Shown here piece after piece: positions 1 to 9,382 of a stretch of 64,000 bases of DNA. The stretch is from contig NZ_CP062253.1 in the NCBI RefSeq assembly GCF_014863585.1, forward strand, positions 2,072,501 through 2,136,500, given 5' to 3'. The DNA comes from Pseudomonas gozinkensis. Lineage in GTDB: Bacteria; Pseudomonadota; Gammaproteobacteria; Pseudomonadales; Pseudomonadaceae. The notes beneath the pieces are model-generated. The model saw only the letters and a list, made by a program, of their open reading frames with translations. It was not told the origin of the DNA and made no database searches. Numbering within the stretch: position 1 is the stretch's first letter; each line of letters starts with the position of its first letter. The translations under genes were made by a program, and so were the position numbers.

Positions 1-717
1 TTCCACAGGCAGCTTGCCTTTGACTTCGCTGATGCCCATCGGGCAGCGCATGCGTTGCACGACGCTGGCGTCGAAGCCACGGTCACGCAGGCGGTGTTCG
101 AACTTGGCGCGTTTGGTCTTCGAGCCGATCAGGCCGAACCAGGTAAAGTCGTTACGCTTGAGAATCGCGGCGGTGAGTTCCAGATCCAGTTGATGGTTGT
201 GGGTCATGACGATGCAGTAGCTGCCAGCGGGCAGGTCGTCGATTTCATCCACAGGTTCCTCGGCGACGATTTTGCGCACGCCGTGGGGAATCTGTTCGGG
301 AAATTCCTCTTCCCGGGAATCGATCCAGCGCACCCGGCAGGGCAGGCTGGCGAGCAAGGGTACCAGTGCGCGGCCGACATGACCGGCGCCGAACACGGCG
401 ATCTGCGCCTGCACCTGGCCCATCGGTTCGAACAACAGCACCGTGGCGCCGCCACAGCACTGGCCAAGGCTGGCGCCGAGGCTGAAGCGCTCCAGATGGG
501 TGTCCTGCTTGCCGCTGGCAAGCATGTCGCGGGCGATCTGCATGGCTTTGTATTCCAGGTGCCCGCCACCGATGGTGTCGAACGTCTGGCGAGCGCTGAT
601 GACCATTTTCGAGCCGGCATTGCGCGGCGTCGAGCCGAGCTCTTCGATGATCGTCACCAGAACGCAGGGTTCGCCCTGGTTCTGCAGGTCGGCGAGGGCG
701 TCGATCCAGTTGTACAT
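1..717 (-). CDS. xdhC: XdhC, xanthine dehydrogenase accessory protein (3' end cut by window)
   Basis: XdhC binds molybdenum cofactor and helps insert the sulfurated cofactor into the large subunit of xanthine dehydrogenase in the cytoplasm. Translating the minus strand from the ATG at 717 gives 239 open codons with no stop before the window edge, so the C-terminus is missing. The N-terminal half has the XdhC/CoxI signature (GSTPRNAGSKM, then IGGGHLE) and a Cys pair in GQCCGGA; the second half is a Rossmann-like domain starting at AVFGAGHVGRAL. It is the third gene after xdhA and xdhB on the same strand and is separated from xdhB by about 140 bases holding a REP palindrome, so it may receive less read-through. 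The order xdhA-xdhB-xdhC is that of P. aeruginosa. Confidence 0.95.
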   Translation of the reverse strand, partial: MYNWIDALADLQNQGEPCVLVTIIEELGSTPRNAGSKMVISARQTFDTIGGGHLEYKAMQIARDMLASGKQDTHLERFSLGASLGQCCGGATVLLFEPMGQVQAQIAVFGAGHVGRALVPLLASLPCRVRWIDSREEEFPEQIPHGVRKIVAEEPVDEIDDLPAGSYCIVMTHNHQLDLELTAAILKRNDFTWFGLIGSKTKRAKFEHRLRDRGFDASVVQRMRCPMGISEVKGKLPVE

Positions 718-749
718 GTTCACCTCGACATCTTCGTTGTCTGTTCGGG

Positions 750-850
750 CCTCATCGCTGGCAAGCCAGCTCCCGCAGGATTTGCGATGAAACGCATATC
801 GGGTAGTCACCACAAAACCCTGTGGGAGCGGGCTTGCCCGCGAAGGCCGC
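750..850. repeat. REPIN-like inverted repeat between xdhB and xdhC
   Basis: Two REP-like arms in opposite orientation: GCTGGCAAGCCAGCTCCCGCAGG at the left and CCTGTGGGAGCGGGCTTGCC at the right. The arms differ (GCTGGC versus GGGC cores), so this is a diverged member of the family. It lies inside the xdh operon and could fold in the transcript and lower expression of xdhC; that effect is inference. Confidence 0.85.
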
Positions 851-859
851 ACCTCGGTC

Positions 860-3259
860 TTAGAGCGGAGCCAGCTCGGTTTCAGCTTCTACGGTTTTCA
901 CCGCTTTGAGCTGGCGCATCTGCTCGCAACCCCACAACACCCGCTCCGGGGTCGCCGGCGCGTCGATCTTCGGTTGATGCCTGTAGTCGCCAAGGCTGGC
1001 CACCGCATCCTTGATCGCGCACCACGCGGCGATGCCGAGCATGAACGGTGGCTCACCGACAGCCTTGGAGTGGAACACCGTGTCTTCCGGGTTCTTGCGG
1101 TTTTCCACCAGTTTCACCCGCAGGTCCAGCGGCATGTCCGCCACGGCCGGAATCTTGTAGCTGGCCGGGCCGTTGGTCATCAGCTTGCCCTTGTTGTTCC
1201 ACACCAGCTCTTCCATGGTCAGCCAGCCCATGCCCTGAACGAAACCACCCTCGACCTGACCGATGTCGATGGCCGGGTTCAGCGAAGCGCCGACGTCGTG
1301 GAGGATGTCGGTACGGAGCATCTTGTACTCGCCGGTCAGGGTGTCGACGATCACTTCGCAGCACGCCGCGCCGAAGGCGAAGTAGTAGAACGGCCGACCA
1401 CGGGCCTGGCTGCGGTCGTAGTAGATTTTCGGGGTCTTGTAGAACCCGGTACTCGACAGCGAAACCTGATTGAAATACGCCAGCTGGATCAGCGCTTCGA
1501 AGGTCAGGATATGGTCACGAACGCGCACGTGGCCATTGTGGAATTCCACGTCTTCTTCGCTGACCTTGTAGTGGCGGGCGGCGAATTCGACCAGGCGTTG
1601 CTTGATGATTTCTGCTGCGTTCTGCGCGGCTTTACCGTTCAGGTCGGCACCGCTGGACGCCGCTGTCGGCGAGGTGTTCGGCACCTTGTCGGTGTTGGTC
1701 GCGGTGATCTGCACCCGGTCCATTTCCACCTGGAACACCTCGGCCACGACTTGCGCGACTTTGGTGTTCAGACCCTGGCCCATTTCCGTGCCGCCGTGGT
1801 TCAGGTGGATGCTGCCGTCGGTGTAGACGTGTACCAAGGCACCTGCCTGGTTGAGGAAACTGGCGGTGAAGGAAATGCCGAATTTCACCGGCGTCAGCGC
1901 CAGGCCTTTTTTCAGGATCGGGCTGTTGGCGTTGTAGCGACGGATCGCTTCGCGACGCTCGGCGTACTGGCTGCTTTCTTCCAGTTCGGCGGTCATTTCC
2001 TCGAGCATGTTGTGCTCGACGGTCTGGTAGTAATGGGTGACGTTGCGCTCGGTCTTGCCGTAGTAGTTGGCCTTGCGCACGGCCAGCGGATCGAGGTTCA
2101 GGTGGCGGGCGATGGCGTCCATCACTTCCTCGATTGCGACCATCCCCTGCGGGCCACCGAAACCACGGTAGGCGGTGTTCGACGCGGTGTTGGTCTTGCA
2201 GCGGTGACCGTTGATGGTCGCGTCGCCGAGGTAGTACGAGTTGTCCGAGTGGAACATCGCCCGGTCGACAATCGAGGCCGAAAGGTCAGGCGAGCAGCCG
2301 CAGTTGCCGGCCAGATCCATCGCAATCCCGTGCAGGCGCCCGGTGCTGTCGAAGCCGACGTCGTACTCGACGTAGAACGGGTGACGCTTGCCGGTCATCA
2401 GCATGTCTTCGACGCGCGGCAGGCGCATCTTGGTCGGCTGGCCGGTGAGGTGCGCGATCACTGCACACAGGCAGGCCGGGCTCGCGGCCTGCGTTTCCTT
2501 GCCGCCGAAACCACCGCCCATGCGGCGCATGTCGACCACGATCTTGTTCATCGATACGTCGAGGACTTCGGCCACCAGTTTCTGCACTTCGGTGGGGTTC
2601 TGGGTCGAGCAGTAGACGATCATGCCGCCGTCTTCGGTCGGCATCACCGAGGAGATCTGGGTCTCCAGGTAGAAGTGTTCCTGGCCACCGATGTGCAGCG
2701 TGCCTTGGATGCGATGTTCAGCCGTGGCCAGTGCGGTGGTCGAATCGCCGCGCTGGTGGGTGTGGCTGTCGAGCACGAAGTGGCGTTTGCGCAGGGCTTC
2801 GACCACGTCCAGCACCGGCTCCAGATCTTCGTATTCGATGATCGCGGCCATCGCAGCTTTACGTGCGGTTTCCAGATCTTTCGCAGCGACGGCCAGCACC
2901 GGTTGACCGACGAACTGTACGTCATCGATGGCCAGCAGCGGATCGCCCGGCAGCAACGGGCCGATGTCTTTCAGGCCTGGAACGTCTTCGTGGGTGATGG
3001 CGATGCGCACGCCTTCGAAGGCGTAGCAGGGCTTGGTGTCGATGCTGATGATTTTCGCGTGGGCGCGATCCGACAACCGTGCGTAAACGTGCAACTGGTT
3101 AGGGAATTCCAGGCGGTCATCGATGTACTGCGCTTCACCGGACACATGCTTGGCGGCGCTGTCATGCTTGACGCTGCGGCCGACACCGGTGGTCAGGTCC
3201 TTGGCGAACAGTTCGGCCAGCTCAGCTTGTGTTTTCTCTACGCCGTGATGGTTAGACAT
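860..3259 (-). CDS. xdhB: Xanthine dehydrogenase, molybdopterin-binding large subunit
   Basis: Oxidises hypoxanthine and xanthine to urate in purine catabolism; this subunit carries the Mo-bis-oxo-sulfido pterin site. The protein has 799 residues, the usual length for the separate bacterial large subunit. Visible hallmarks are RRMGGGFGGKE (pterin loop), FRAYRGFGGPQG-type sequence (here NTAYRGFGGPQGM) and AVGEPPFMLG near residues 733-742, whose Glu 736 is the catalytic base position in this family. Its start overlaps the end of xdhA by 8 bases, which implies translational coupling. The naming follows P. aeruginosa, where xdhA is the Fe-S/FAD subunit and xdhB the Mo subunit. Confidence 0.97.
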   Translation of the reverse strand: MSNHHGVEKTQAELAELFAKDLTTGVGRSVKHDSAAKHVSGEAQYIDDRLEFPNQLHVYARLSDRAHAKIISIDTKPCYAFEGVRIAITHEDVPGLKDIGPLLPGDPLLAIDDVQFVGQPVLAVAAKDLETARKAAMAAIIEYEDLEPVLDVVEALRKRHFVLDSHTHQRGDSTTALATAEHRIQGTLHIGGQEHFYLETQISSVMPTEDGGMIVYCSTQNPTEVQKLVAEVLDVSMNKIVVDMRRMGGGFGGKETQAASPACLCAVIAHLTGQPTKMRLPRVEDMLMTGKRHPFYVEYDVGFDSTGRLHGIAMDLAGNCGCSPDLSASIVDRAMFHSDNSYYLGDATINGHRCKTNTASNTAYRGFGGPQGMVAIEEVMDAIARHLNLDPLAVRKANYYGKTERNVTHYYQTVEHNMLEEMTAELEESSQYAERREAIRRYNANSPILKKGLALTPVKFGISFTASFLNQAGALVHVYTDGSIHLNHGGTEMGQGLNTKVAQVVAEVFQVEMDRVQITATNTDKVPNTSPTAASSGADLNGKAAQNAAEIIKQRLVEFAARHYKVSEEDVEFHNGHVRVRDHILTFEALIQLAYFNQVSLSSTGFYKTPKIYYDRSQARGRPFYYFAFGAACCEVIVDTLTGEYKMLRTDILHDVGASLNPAIDIGQVEGGFVQGMGWLTMEELVWNNKGKLMTNGPASYKIPAVADMPLDLRVKLVENRKNPEDTVFHSKAVGEPPFMLGIAAWCAIKDAVASLGDYRHQPKIDAPATPERVLWGCEQMRQLKAVKTVEAETELAPL

Positions 3260-4706
3260 AAGCGGTCACCCGAGTCTCGATGTGCGGTGTTTGCAGTTCG
3301 ATGAAGTATTTGCGCAGCAGGTTCTGCGCGCTGAGCAGGCGATATTCCTTGCTGGCCCGGAAGTCCGAGAGCGGAGTGAAATCCTCGCCCAGCGCGGTGC
3401 AGGCACGTTCGACCACAGCGTTGTTGAATGGCTGGCCGAGCAGCACGGCTTCACAGTGAGCGGCGCGTTTCGGGATCGCGGCCATGCCGCCGAAGGCGAC
3501 GCGGGCGTCGGTGATCACACCGTTTTCGACGCGCAGGTTGAACGCGGCGCAGACGGCAGAAATGTCATCGTCCAGACGCTTGGAGACTTTGTACGCGCGA
3601 AAGCGCTGCTCGGCCGTGGCGCGAGGGACGATGATTTTCTCGATGAACTCGCTTTCCTGACGCGCAGTGACCCGGTAATCGATGAAGTAATCCTCGAGGG
3701 CCAGCGTGCGGCGGGTATCGCCCTTGCACAGCACGATCTGCGCGCCGAGGGCGATCAGCAGCGGTGGTGAGTCACCGATCGGCGAGGCGTTGCCGATGTT
3801 GCCGCCCAGGGTGCCCTGGTTGCGGATTTGCAGGGAGGCGAAGCGGTGCAGCAGTTCGCCGAAGTCCGGATACTCGGCGTTCAACGCTTCGTAGCAGTCG
3901 GAGAGGGCGGTGGCGGCGCCGATTTCGATGCGGTCTTCGAAGGTTTCGATGCGCTTCATTTCGGCGACATTGCCGACGTATATCATCACCGGCAGGGTGC
4001 GGTGGAACTGGGTGACTTCCAGCGCCAGATCGGTGCCGCCGGCCAGCAGTCGGGCTTGTGGATAAGCGTCGTAGAGGTCGGCCAGATCGGCCACGGTCAG
4101 CGGCACCAGGCAGCGTTTGTCGCCGCTGTTGAGCTCGCCGATCGACGTCGGGGCAATGGATTTGAGGCGGGAGATGGTTTCCGCTTCACGGGCGTCGAAC
4201 TGATCCGGTTGCTTGCCGCAGCAGGATTGTTCGGCGGCGGCCAGGATCGGCCGGTAGCCGGTGCAGCGGCAGAGGTTGCCGGCCAGCGCTTCGTGGGCCT
4301 TGGCATGATCCGGTGCATCGCTGTTCTTTTGCAGGGCGAACAACGACATCACGAAACCGGGGGTGCAGAAACCGCACTGCGAACCGTGGCACTCGACCAT
4401 GGCTTTCTGCACGCTGTGCAGTTCGCCCTTGTGCTTGAGGTCTTCGACGCTGATCAATTGCTTGCCGTGCAGCGACGAAACGAACGTCAGGCACGAGTTG
4501 AGGCTGCGATAGCGAATGTGCTCGCGGCCATCGTCATCCGTCTGCAACTCGCCGACCACCACCGTACACGCGCCGCAGTCACCGCTGGCGCAGCCTTCTT
4601 TGGTGCCGGATTTACCCACGTGTTCGCGCAGGTAGTTGAGCACAGTCAGGTTCGGGTCCAGGGCGTGCTCGCTACGGAGTTCCTGGTTAAGTAAAAACTG
4701 GATCAC
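3252..4706 (-). CDS. xdhA: Xanthine dehydrogenase, Fe-S/FAD small subunit
   Basis: Carries electrons from the Mo site of XdhB to NAD through two [2Fe-2S] clusters and FAD. The N-terminal ferredoxin-like cluster has Cys 39, 44 and 47 in GCASGDCGAC; the second cluster domain has CGFCTPGF and CRCTGYRPI; the FAD domain follows from about residue 190 with LLAGGTDLAL and GGNIGNASPIGD. The length of 484 residues is normal. It is the first gene of the xdhABC unit and is divergent from the GntR regulator at 4973, with a 266-base intergenic region holding symmetric repeats. Confidence 0.97.
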   Translation of the reverse strand: MIQFLLNQELRSEHALDPNLTVLNYLREHVGKSGTKEGCASGDCGACTVVVGELQTDDDGREHIRYRSLNSCLTFVSSLHGKQLISVEDLKHKGELHSVQKAMVECHGSQCGFCTPGFVMSLFALQKNSDAPDHAKAHEALAGNLCRCTGYRPILAAAEQSCCGKQPDQFDAREAETISRLKSIAPTSIGELNSGDKRCLVPLTVADLADLYDAYPQARLLAGGTDLALEVTQFHRTLPVMIYVGNVAEMKRIETFEDRIEIGAATALSDCYEALNAEYPDFGELLHRFASLQIRNQGTLGGNIGNASPIGDSPPLLIALGAQIVLCKGDTRRTLALEDYFIDYRVTARQESEFIEKIIVPRATAEQRFRAYKVSKRLDDDISAVCAAFNLRVENGVITDARVAFGGMAAIPKRAAHCEAVLLGQPFNNAVVERACTALGEDFTPLSDFRASKEYRLLSAQNLLRKYFIELQTPHIETRVTAYV

Positions 4707-4733
4707 GGAAGGCCTCGCAGACTCATTATTGTT

Positions 4734-4825
4734 GTTGAGCGACTTGAGCCGAATTTAGCAGGTCTGACTTTTCGGTCAATGGTTTTCTGACTTAAAGGTC
4801 AGGAAAAACCGTTTTGTCGCTCAAC
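4734..4825. promoter_or_regulatory. Nested inverted repeats between xdhA and the GntR regulator (candidate operators)
   Basis: Two copies of TGAC-N6-GTCA (4765-4778 and 4788-4801) stand 23 bases apart start to start. They are enclosed by a perfect 10-base inverted repeat, GTTGAGCGAC at 4734-4743 and GTCGCTCAAC at 4816-4825. The arrangement lies between divergently transcribed xdhA and a FadR-type regulator, a usual place for operators of such a regulator. Binding is inference. Confidence 0.6.
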
Positions 4826-4972
4826 CACGTGTCTCTTCAGTATTGACCCTCATTGGATCAAGCGCTTTTTTGCGGGATTCGTGCCAAAAACCGCTGTGCG
4901 GGCACTCCGCCATGACCGCGCATTGCGCTACACTGCGCCGCTTGTGCAGATCGAAGAGTTTGAAGGACAACC

Positions 4973-5632
4973 ATGACGTTCAAGGCGCCGGACAGCCTCG
5001 CCGAGCAAATCGCTCACCACCTCGCCGAACGGATCATTCGCGGCGAAATGAAGCCGGGAGAGCGCATCCAGGAACAGAAGGTCACGCTGGCACTTAACGT
5101 CAGCCGCGGCTCGGTCCGCGAAGCCTTGCTGATCCTCGAGCGCCGTCACCTGATCGCGATCCTGCCGCGCCGCGGCGCCCACGTCACCGAGCTGACGGCG
5201 CACAAGGTGCAGAGCCTGTGCACGTTGATGAGCGAGTTGTACATCCTGCTCGGTAATGCAGTGGCCAATGGCTGGCAAACCCAGGCCGACATGGCGCCGT
5301 TCGTGCAGATCCAACAGCGCCTGACCGCCAGCTACGAGCGTCAGGACATCCGCACCTTCGTCGACGACAGTTTCAACGTGATGCGCGCCGCGTATCCGTT
5401 CGCCAACAACCCGTACCTGCAGGAAACCGTCGAGAACCTGCAACCGGCGATGAGCCGTGCGTACTTCCTCGCACTGGAGCAGCGCAAGGCCGAGATGAGC
5501 GAGTTCCTCGAACTGTTCGAACGCTTGCTCGCCGCCGTCCTCGCCCGTGACTTGCCGCAGATCCGCATCGTGCTGACGGCATACGCCCAGCGCAGCTGCG
5601 ATCTGGTGGTGTCCGCCCTGACGGTTGCCTGA
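4973..5632 (+). CDS. GntR/FadR-family (FCD) transcriptional regulator
   Basis: A 219-residue DNA-binding regulator of the GntR superfamily, FCD subfamily. The winged helix-turn-helix covers about residues 8-75 (LAERIIRGEMKPGERI, then VSRGSVREALLILERR); the helical ligand-sensing FCD domain covers about residues 80-215. Its gene diverges from xdhABC and directly precedes smc, with only 2 bases between its stop and the smc start. A natural guess is control of purine catabolism, since the intergenic region has paired palindromes, but the effector cannot be read from the sequence. Confidence 0.9.
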   Translation: MTFKAPDSLAEQIAHHLAERIIRGEMKPGERIQEQKVTLALNVSRGSVREALLILERRHLIAILPRRGAHVTELTAHKVQSLCTLMSELYILLGNAVANGWQTQADMAPFVQIQQRLTASYERQDIRTFVDDSFNVMRAAYPFANNPYLQETVENLQPAMSRAYFLALEQRKAEMSEFLELFERLLAAVLARDLPQIRIVLTAYAQRSCDLVVSALTVA

Positions 5633-5634
5633 CC

Positions 5635-8600
5635 TTGCGGCTCAAGTGCATCAAGCTGGCGGGGTTCAAGTCCTTCGTCGACCCGACCACGGTGAACTTC
5701 CCCAGCAACATGGCGGCAGTCGTCGGGCCTAACGGTTGCGGCAAGTCGAACATCATCGACGCCGTGCGCTGGGTGATGGGCGAGAGCTCGGCCAAGAACC
5801 TGCGCGGCGAGTCGATGACCGACGTCATCTTCAACGGCTCGACCAGCCGTAAACCGGTGAGCCAGGCGAGCATCGAACTGGTGTTCGACAACTCCGACGG
5901 CACGTTGCTGGGCGAGTGGGCGGCGTATGCGGAGATTTCGATCCGCCGCAAAGTGACCCGCGACAGCCAGACGACTTATTACCTCAACGGCGCCAAATGC
6001 CGTCGTCGCGACATCACCGACATCTTCCTCGGCACCGGCCTCGGCCCGCGCAGCTACTCGATCATCGAGCAGGGGATGATCTCCAAGCTGATCGAGTCCA
6101 AGCCCGAAGACCTGCGTAACTTCATCGAAGAAGCCGCCGGCATTTCCAAGTACAAGGAACGTCGGCGCGAGACTGAAAACCGCATCCGCCGCACCCACGA
6201 AAACCTTGCCCGTCTGACCGACCTGCGCGAAGAGCTCGAACGTCAGCTCGAACGCTTGCACCGTCAGGCCGAGGCCGCCAAGAAGTATCAGGAATACAAA
6301 GCCGAAGAACGCCAGCTCAAGGCGCAATTGTCGGCCCTGCGCTGGCAGGATCTGAACGATCAGGTAGGTCAGCGCGAGTCGATCATCGGCAATCAGGAAA
6401 TCAGCTTCGAAGCGTTGGTCGCCGAGCAGCGCAACGCCGATGCCGCCATTGAACGCCTGCGCGACGGTCACCACGATCTGTCCGAGCGCTTCAATCTGGT
6501 GCAGGGGCGCTTCTATTCGGTCGGCGGCGACATCGCCCGGGTCGAGCAGAGCATCCAGCACGGCCAGCAGCGCTTGCGCCAATTGCAGGACGATCTGAAA
6601 GAAGCCGAGCGCGCGCGCCTGGAAACCGAATCGCACCTGGGCCACGACCGCACCTTGCTGCTGACTCTCGGCGAAGAACTTGATCAACTGACCCCCGAGC
6701 AGGAAATCACCAATGCCGCCGCCGAAGAAGCCGCCGCGGCGCTGGAAGATTCCGAAACGGTCATGCACGGCTGGCAGGAGCAGTGGGACGCCTTCAACCT
6801 GACTGCCGCCGAACCCCGTCGTCAGGCCGAAGTGCAGCAGTCGCGTATCCAGCAGCTGGAAACCAGCATGGAGCGTCTGGCCGATCGGCAAAAGCGCCTG
6901 GGCGAAGAGCGCGCACTGCTCTCGGCCGATCCCGAAGACGCGGCGATCATGGAGCTCAGCGAACAGCTCGCCGAGTCCGAAGCCACCCTTGAAGATTTGC
7001 AGACCAGCGAAGAAGCCCAGGTCGAAAAACTCGAGCAACTGCGCCAGGAATTGCAGCAGGCGCTGACCGCACAGCAACAGGCGCAGGGCGATCTGCAGCG
7101 GCTCAATGGCCGCCTCGCATCCCTCGAAGCCTTGCAGCAGGCCGCGCTCGATCCGGGCACCGGCACTGCTGAATGGCTGAAAGAACACAACCTCGCCGAA
7201 CGCCCGCGACTGGCCGAAGGCCTTAAGGTCGAGGCCGGTTGGGAGCTGGCGGTGGAAACCGTGCTCGGCGCCGACCTGCAAGCGGTGCTGGTGGATGATT
7301 TCGACGGCTTCGATCTGTCCGGTTTCACCCAGGGCGATCTGCGTTTGCTCAGCCCGGGCAACGATGGCGTGCGCGTGCCGGGAAGTCTGCTGGACAAGGT
7401 CGAAGCACAGATTGATTTGTCGCCATGGTTGGGCCAGGTCAAACCGGTCGACAGCCTTGAACAGGCGCTGGCCCTGCGCGGCCAACTGGCTGCCGGGCAG
7501 AGTCTGATCAGTCGCGACGGTTATTGGGTCGGCCGGCATTTTCTGCGGGTACGCCGCGCCAGCGAGGCCGAAAGCGGCATGCTCGCGCGCGGTCAGGAAA
7601 TCGAATCCCTGCATGCGGAACGCGAAGAGCGCGAAGCCACGGTCGAGGCCATGGAAACCCGTTTGCAGACGCTGCGTGCGCAACAGCGTCAGCAGGAAAA
7701 CGGCCGTGAGCATTTGCGTCGTCTGTTGCAGGACGAAGCCCGTCAGCAAGGCGAATTGAAAGCTCAACTGTCCGCCGGAAAGGCCAAGGCCGAACAGTTG
7801 AACCTGCGTCGCACCCGTCTCGACGAAGAACTGGTCGAGCTCGCTGAACAGCGCGAGCTGGAACACGAAAACATCGGCGAAGCGCGGATCCAGTTGCAGG
7901 ACGCCCTCGACGCCATGGCCCTCGACACCGAGCAGCGCGAATTGCTGCTGGCCCAGCGCGACAGCCTGCGTGAGCGGCTGGATCGCGTGCGTCAGGAAGC
8001 CCGCCAGCACAAGGATCACGCCCATCAATTGGCCGTGCGTCTTGGCTCGCTGCGTGCGCAGCATGATTCGACCCGTCAGGCCCTTGAACGTCTGGAAATG
8101 CAGGCCGAGCGCCTCACCGAAAAGCGTGAACAGCTCAGCCTGAATCTGGAGGAGGGCGAAGCACCGCTGGAAGAGCTGCGCCTCAAACTCGAAGAGTTGC
8201 TCGACAAGCGCATGAGCGTCGACGACGAACTCAAGACCGCCCAGATCGCTCTGGAAGACGCCGACCGCGAACTGCGCGACGCGGAAAAACGCCGGACCCA
8301 GGCCGAGCAGCAATCGCAATTGATCCGTGGCCAGCTCGAACAGCAACGCATGGAATGGCAAGCCCTGACCGTGCGCCGCAAGGCCCTGCAGGATCAACTG
8401 CTGGAAGACGGCTACGATCTGCACGGCGTGCTCAACACCCTGACCGCCGAGGCCAGCGAGAAGGCGGCCGAAGAAGAGCTTGAACGCATCGCCGCGCGCA
8501 TTCAGCGCCTGGGCGCGATCAACCTCGCGGCGATCGACGAATACACGCAACAATCCGAGCGTAAACGTTATCTGGATGCGCAGGACGCCGATCTGGTGGA

Positions 8601-9123
8601 AGCGCTGGAGACGCTGGAAAACGTCATCCGCAAGATCGACAAGGAAACCCGTAACCGTTTCAAAGATACCTTTGATCAGATCAATGGCGGTTTACAGGCG
8701 CTTTTCCCGAAAGTTTTCGGTGGCGGGCGGGCGTATTTGGAACTGACGGGCGAAGATCTACTCGATACAGGGGTGACGATCATGGCGCAGCCGCCCGGGA
8801 AGAAGAACAGCACCATCCATTTGCTCTCCGGCGGCGAGAAAGCGCTGACCGCACTGGCACTGGTTTTTGCGATCTTCAAGTTGAATCCGGCGCCGTTCTG
8901 CATGCTCGATGAAGTTGACGCACCACTGGATGACGCTAACGTTGGACGCTACGCACGATTGGTCAAAGAGATGTCGCAGACCGTGCAGTTCATCTACATC
9001 ACCCACAACAAGATCGCCATGGAAATGGCTGACCAGTTGATGGGTGTAACGATGCACGAGCCGGGTTGTTCGCGATTGGTAGCCGTGGATGTCGAGGAGG
9101 CGATGGCGATGGTGGATGCCTGA
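5635..9123 (+). CDS. smc: Chromosome segregation protein SMC
   Basis: Condensin ATPase that organises the chromosome together with ScpA and ScpB. It has 1162 residues. The N-terminal head has Walker A GPNGCGKSN (about residues 32-40), the C-terminal head has the ABC signature LSGGEKAL and Walker B CMLDEVDAPLDD; between them lie two long coiled coils rich in Glu/Gln/Arg around a hinge at roughly residues 505-640. Translation most likely starts at a TTG two bases after the stop of the GntR gene (the peptide begins MRLKCIKLAGFKSF, the usual SMC start), so expression may be coupled to that regulator. zipA and ligA follow on the same strand. Confidence 0.97.
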   Translation: MRLKCIKLAGFKSFVDPTTVNFPSNMAAVVGPNGCGKSNIIDAVRWVMGESSAKNLRGESMTDVIFNGSTSRKPVSQASIELVFDNSDGTLLGEWAAYAEISIRRKVTRDSQTTYYLNGAKCRRRDITDIFLGTGLGPRSYSIIEQGMISKLIESKPEDLRNFIEEAAGISKYKERRRETENRIRRTHENLARLTDLREELERQLERLHRQAEAAKKYQEYKAEERQLKAQLSALRWQDLNDQVGQRESIIGNQEISFEALVAEQRNADAAIERLRDGHHDLSERFNLVQGRFYSVGGDIARVEQSIQHGQQRLRQLQDDLKEAERARLETESHLGHDRTLLLTLGEELDQLTPEQEITNAAAEEAAAALEDSETVMHGWQEQWDAFNLTAAEPRRQAEVQQSRIQQLETSMERLADRQKRLGEERALLSADPEDAAIMELSEQLAESEATLEDLQTSEEAQVEKLEQLRQELQQALTAQQQAQGDLQRLNGRLASLEALQQAALDPGTGTAEWLKEHNLAERPRLAEGLKVEAGWELAVETVLGADLQAVLVDDFDGFDLSGFTQGDLRLLSPGNDGVRVPGSLLDKVEAQIDLSPWLGQVKPVDSLEQALALRGQLAAGQSLISRDGYWVGRHFLRVRRASEAESGMLARGQEIESLHAEREEREATVEAMETRLQTLRAQQRQQENGREHLRRLLQDEARQQGELKAQLSAGKAKAEQLNLRRTRLDEELVELAEQRELEHENIGEARIQLQDALDAMALDTEQRELLLAQRDSLRERLDRVRQEARQHKDHAHQLAVRLGSLRAQHDSTRQALERLEMQAERLTEKREQLSLNLEEGEAPLEELRLKLEELLDKRMSVDDELKTAQIALEDADRELRDAEKRRTQAEQQSQLIRGQLEQQRMEWQALTVRRKALQDQLLEDGYDLHGVLNTLTAEASEKAAEEELERIAARIQRLGAINLAAIDEYTQQSERKRYLDAQDADLVEALETLENVIRKIDKETRNRFKDTFDQINGGLQALFPKVFGGGRAYLELTGEDLLDTGVTIMAQPPGKKNSTIHLLSGGEKALTALALVFAIFKLNPAPFCMLDEVDAPLDDANVGRYARLVKEMSQTVQFIYITHNKIAMEMADQLMGVTMHEPGCSRLVAVDVEEAMAMVDA

Positions 9124-9324
9124 GCCGGCGCGTGTCGGAAAAGGTATTTGTAGTCTGTAGGACATATTTACCGGCTTCGACTTGCTGGCCAATCGACATA
9201 ATCGCGCAAGCCAACGAGACAGACGGTGTAAAGTTGTCTTTGGTCGTGCTAGTTTAATGTCAATTTTTCGTATACGTGGGCAAAACGCCTGTCAGAACAT
9301 AGAGTTGGCGCCACGTTTTAAAGC

Positions 9325-9343
9325 GGTTTGCACAGTGTAAACC
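9325..9343. promoter_or_regulatory. Imperfect palindrome upstream of zipA
   Basis: GGTTTGCAC-A-GTGTAAACC, one mismatch between arms, ends 39 bases before the zipA start in the 259-base smc-zipA gap. It could be an operator or a small hairpin in the leader; nothing else in the gap is recognisable. Confidence 0.35.
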
Positions 9344-9382
9344 CCTTATTTTTCAGCATTTTTTATAGAGGCACGGGATTAC

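Noticed and set aside
974..3304. Plus-strand open frame of 776 codons opposite xdhB
   Set aside because: Mirror frame of xdhB; composition is the usual GC-rich antisense pattern and no motifs are present.
5341..8553. Minus-strand open frame of 1070 codons opposite smc
   Set aside because: It is antisense to a certain gene; its Leu/Gln/Phe-rich translation is what the high-GC coiled-coil codons give in the reverse frame, and it has no start signal or domain.
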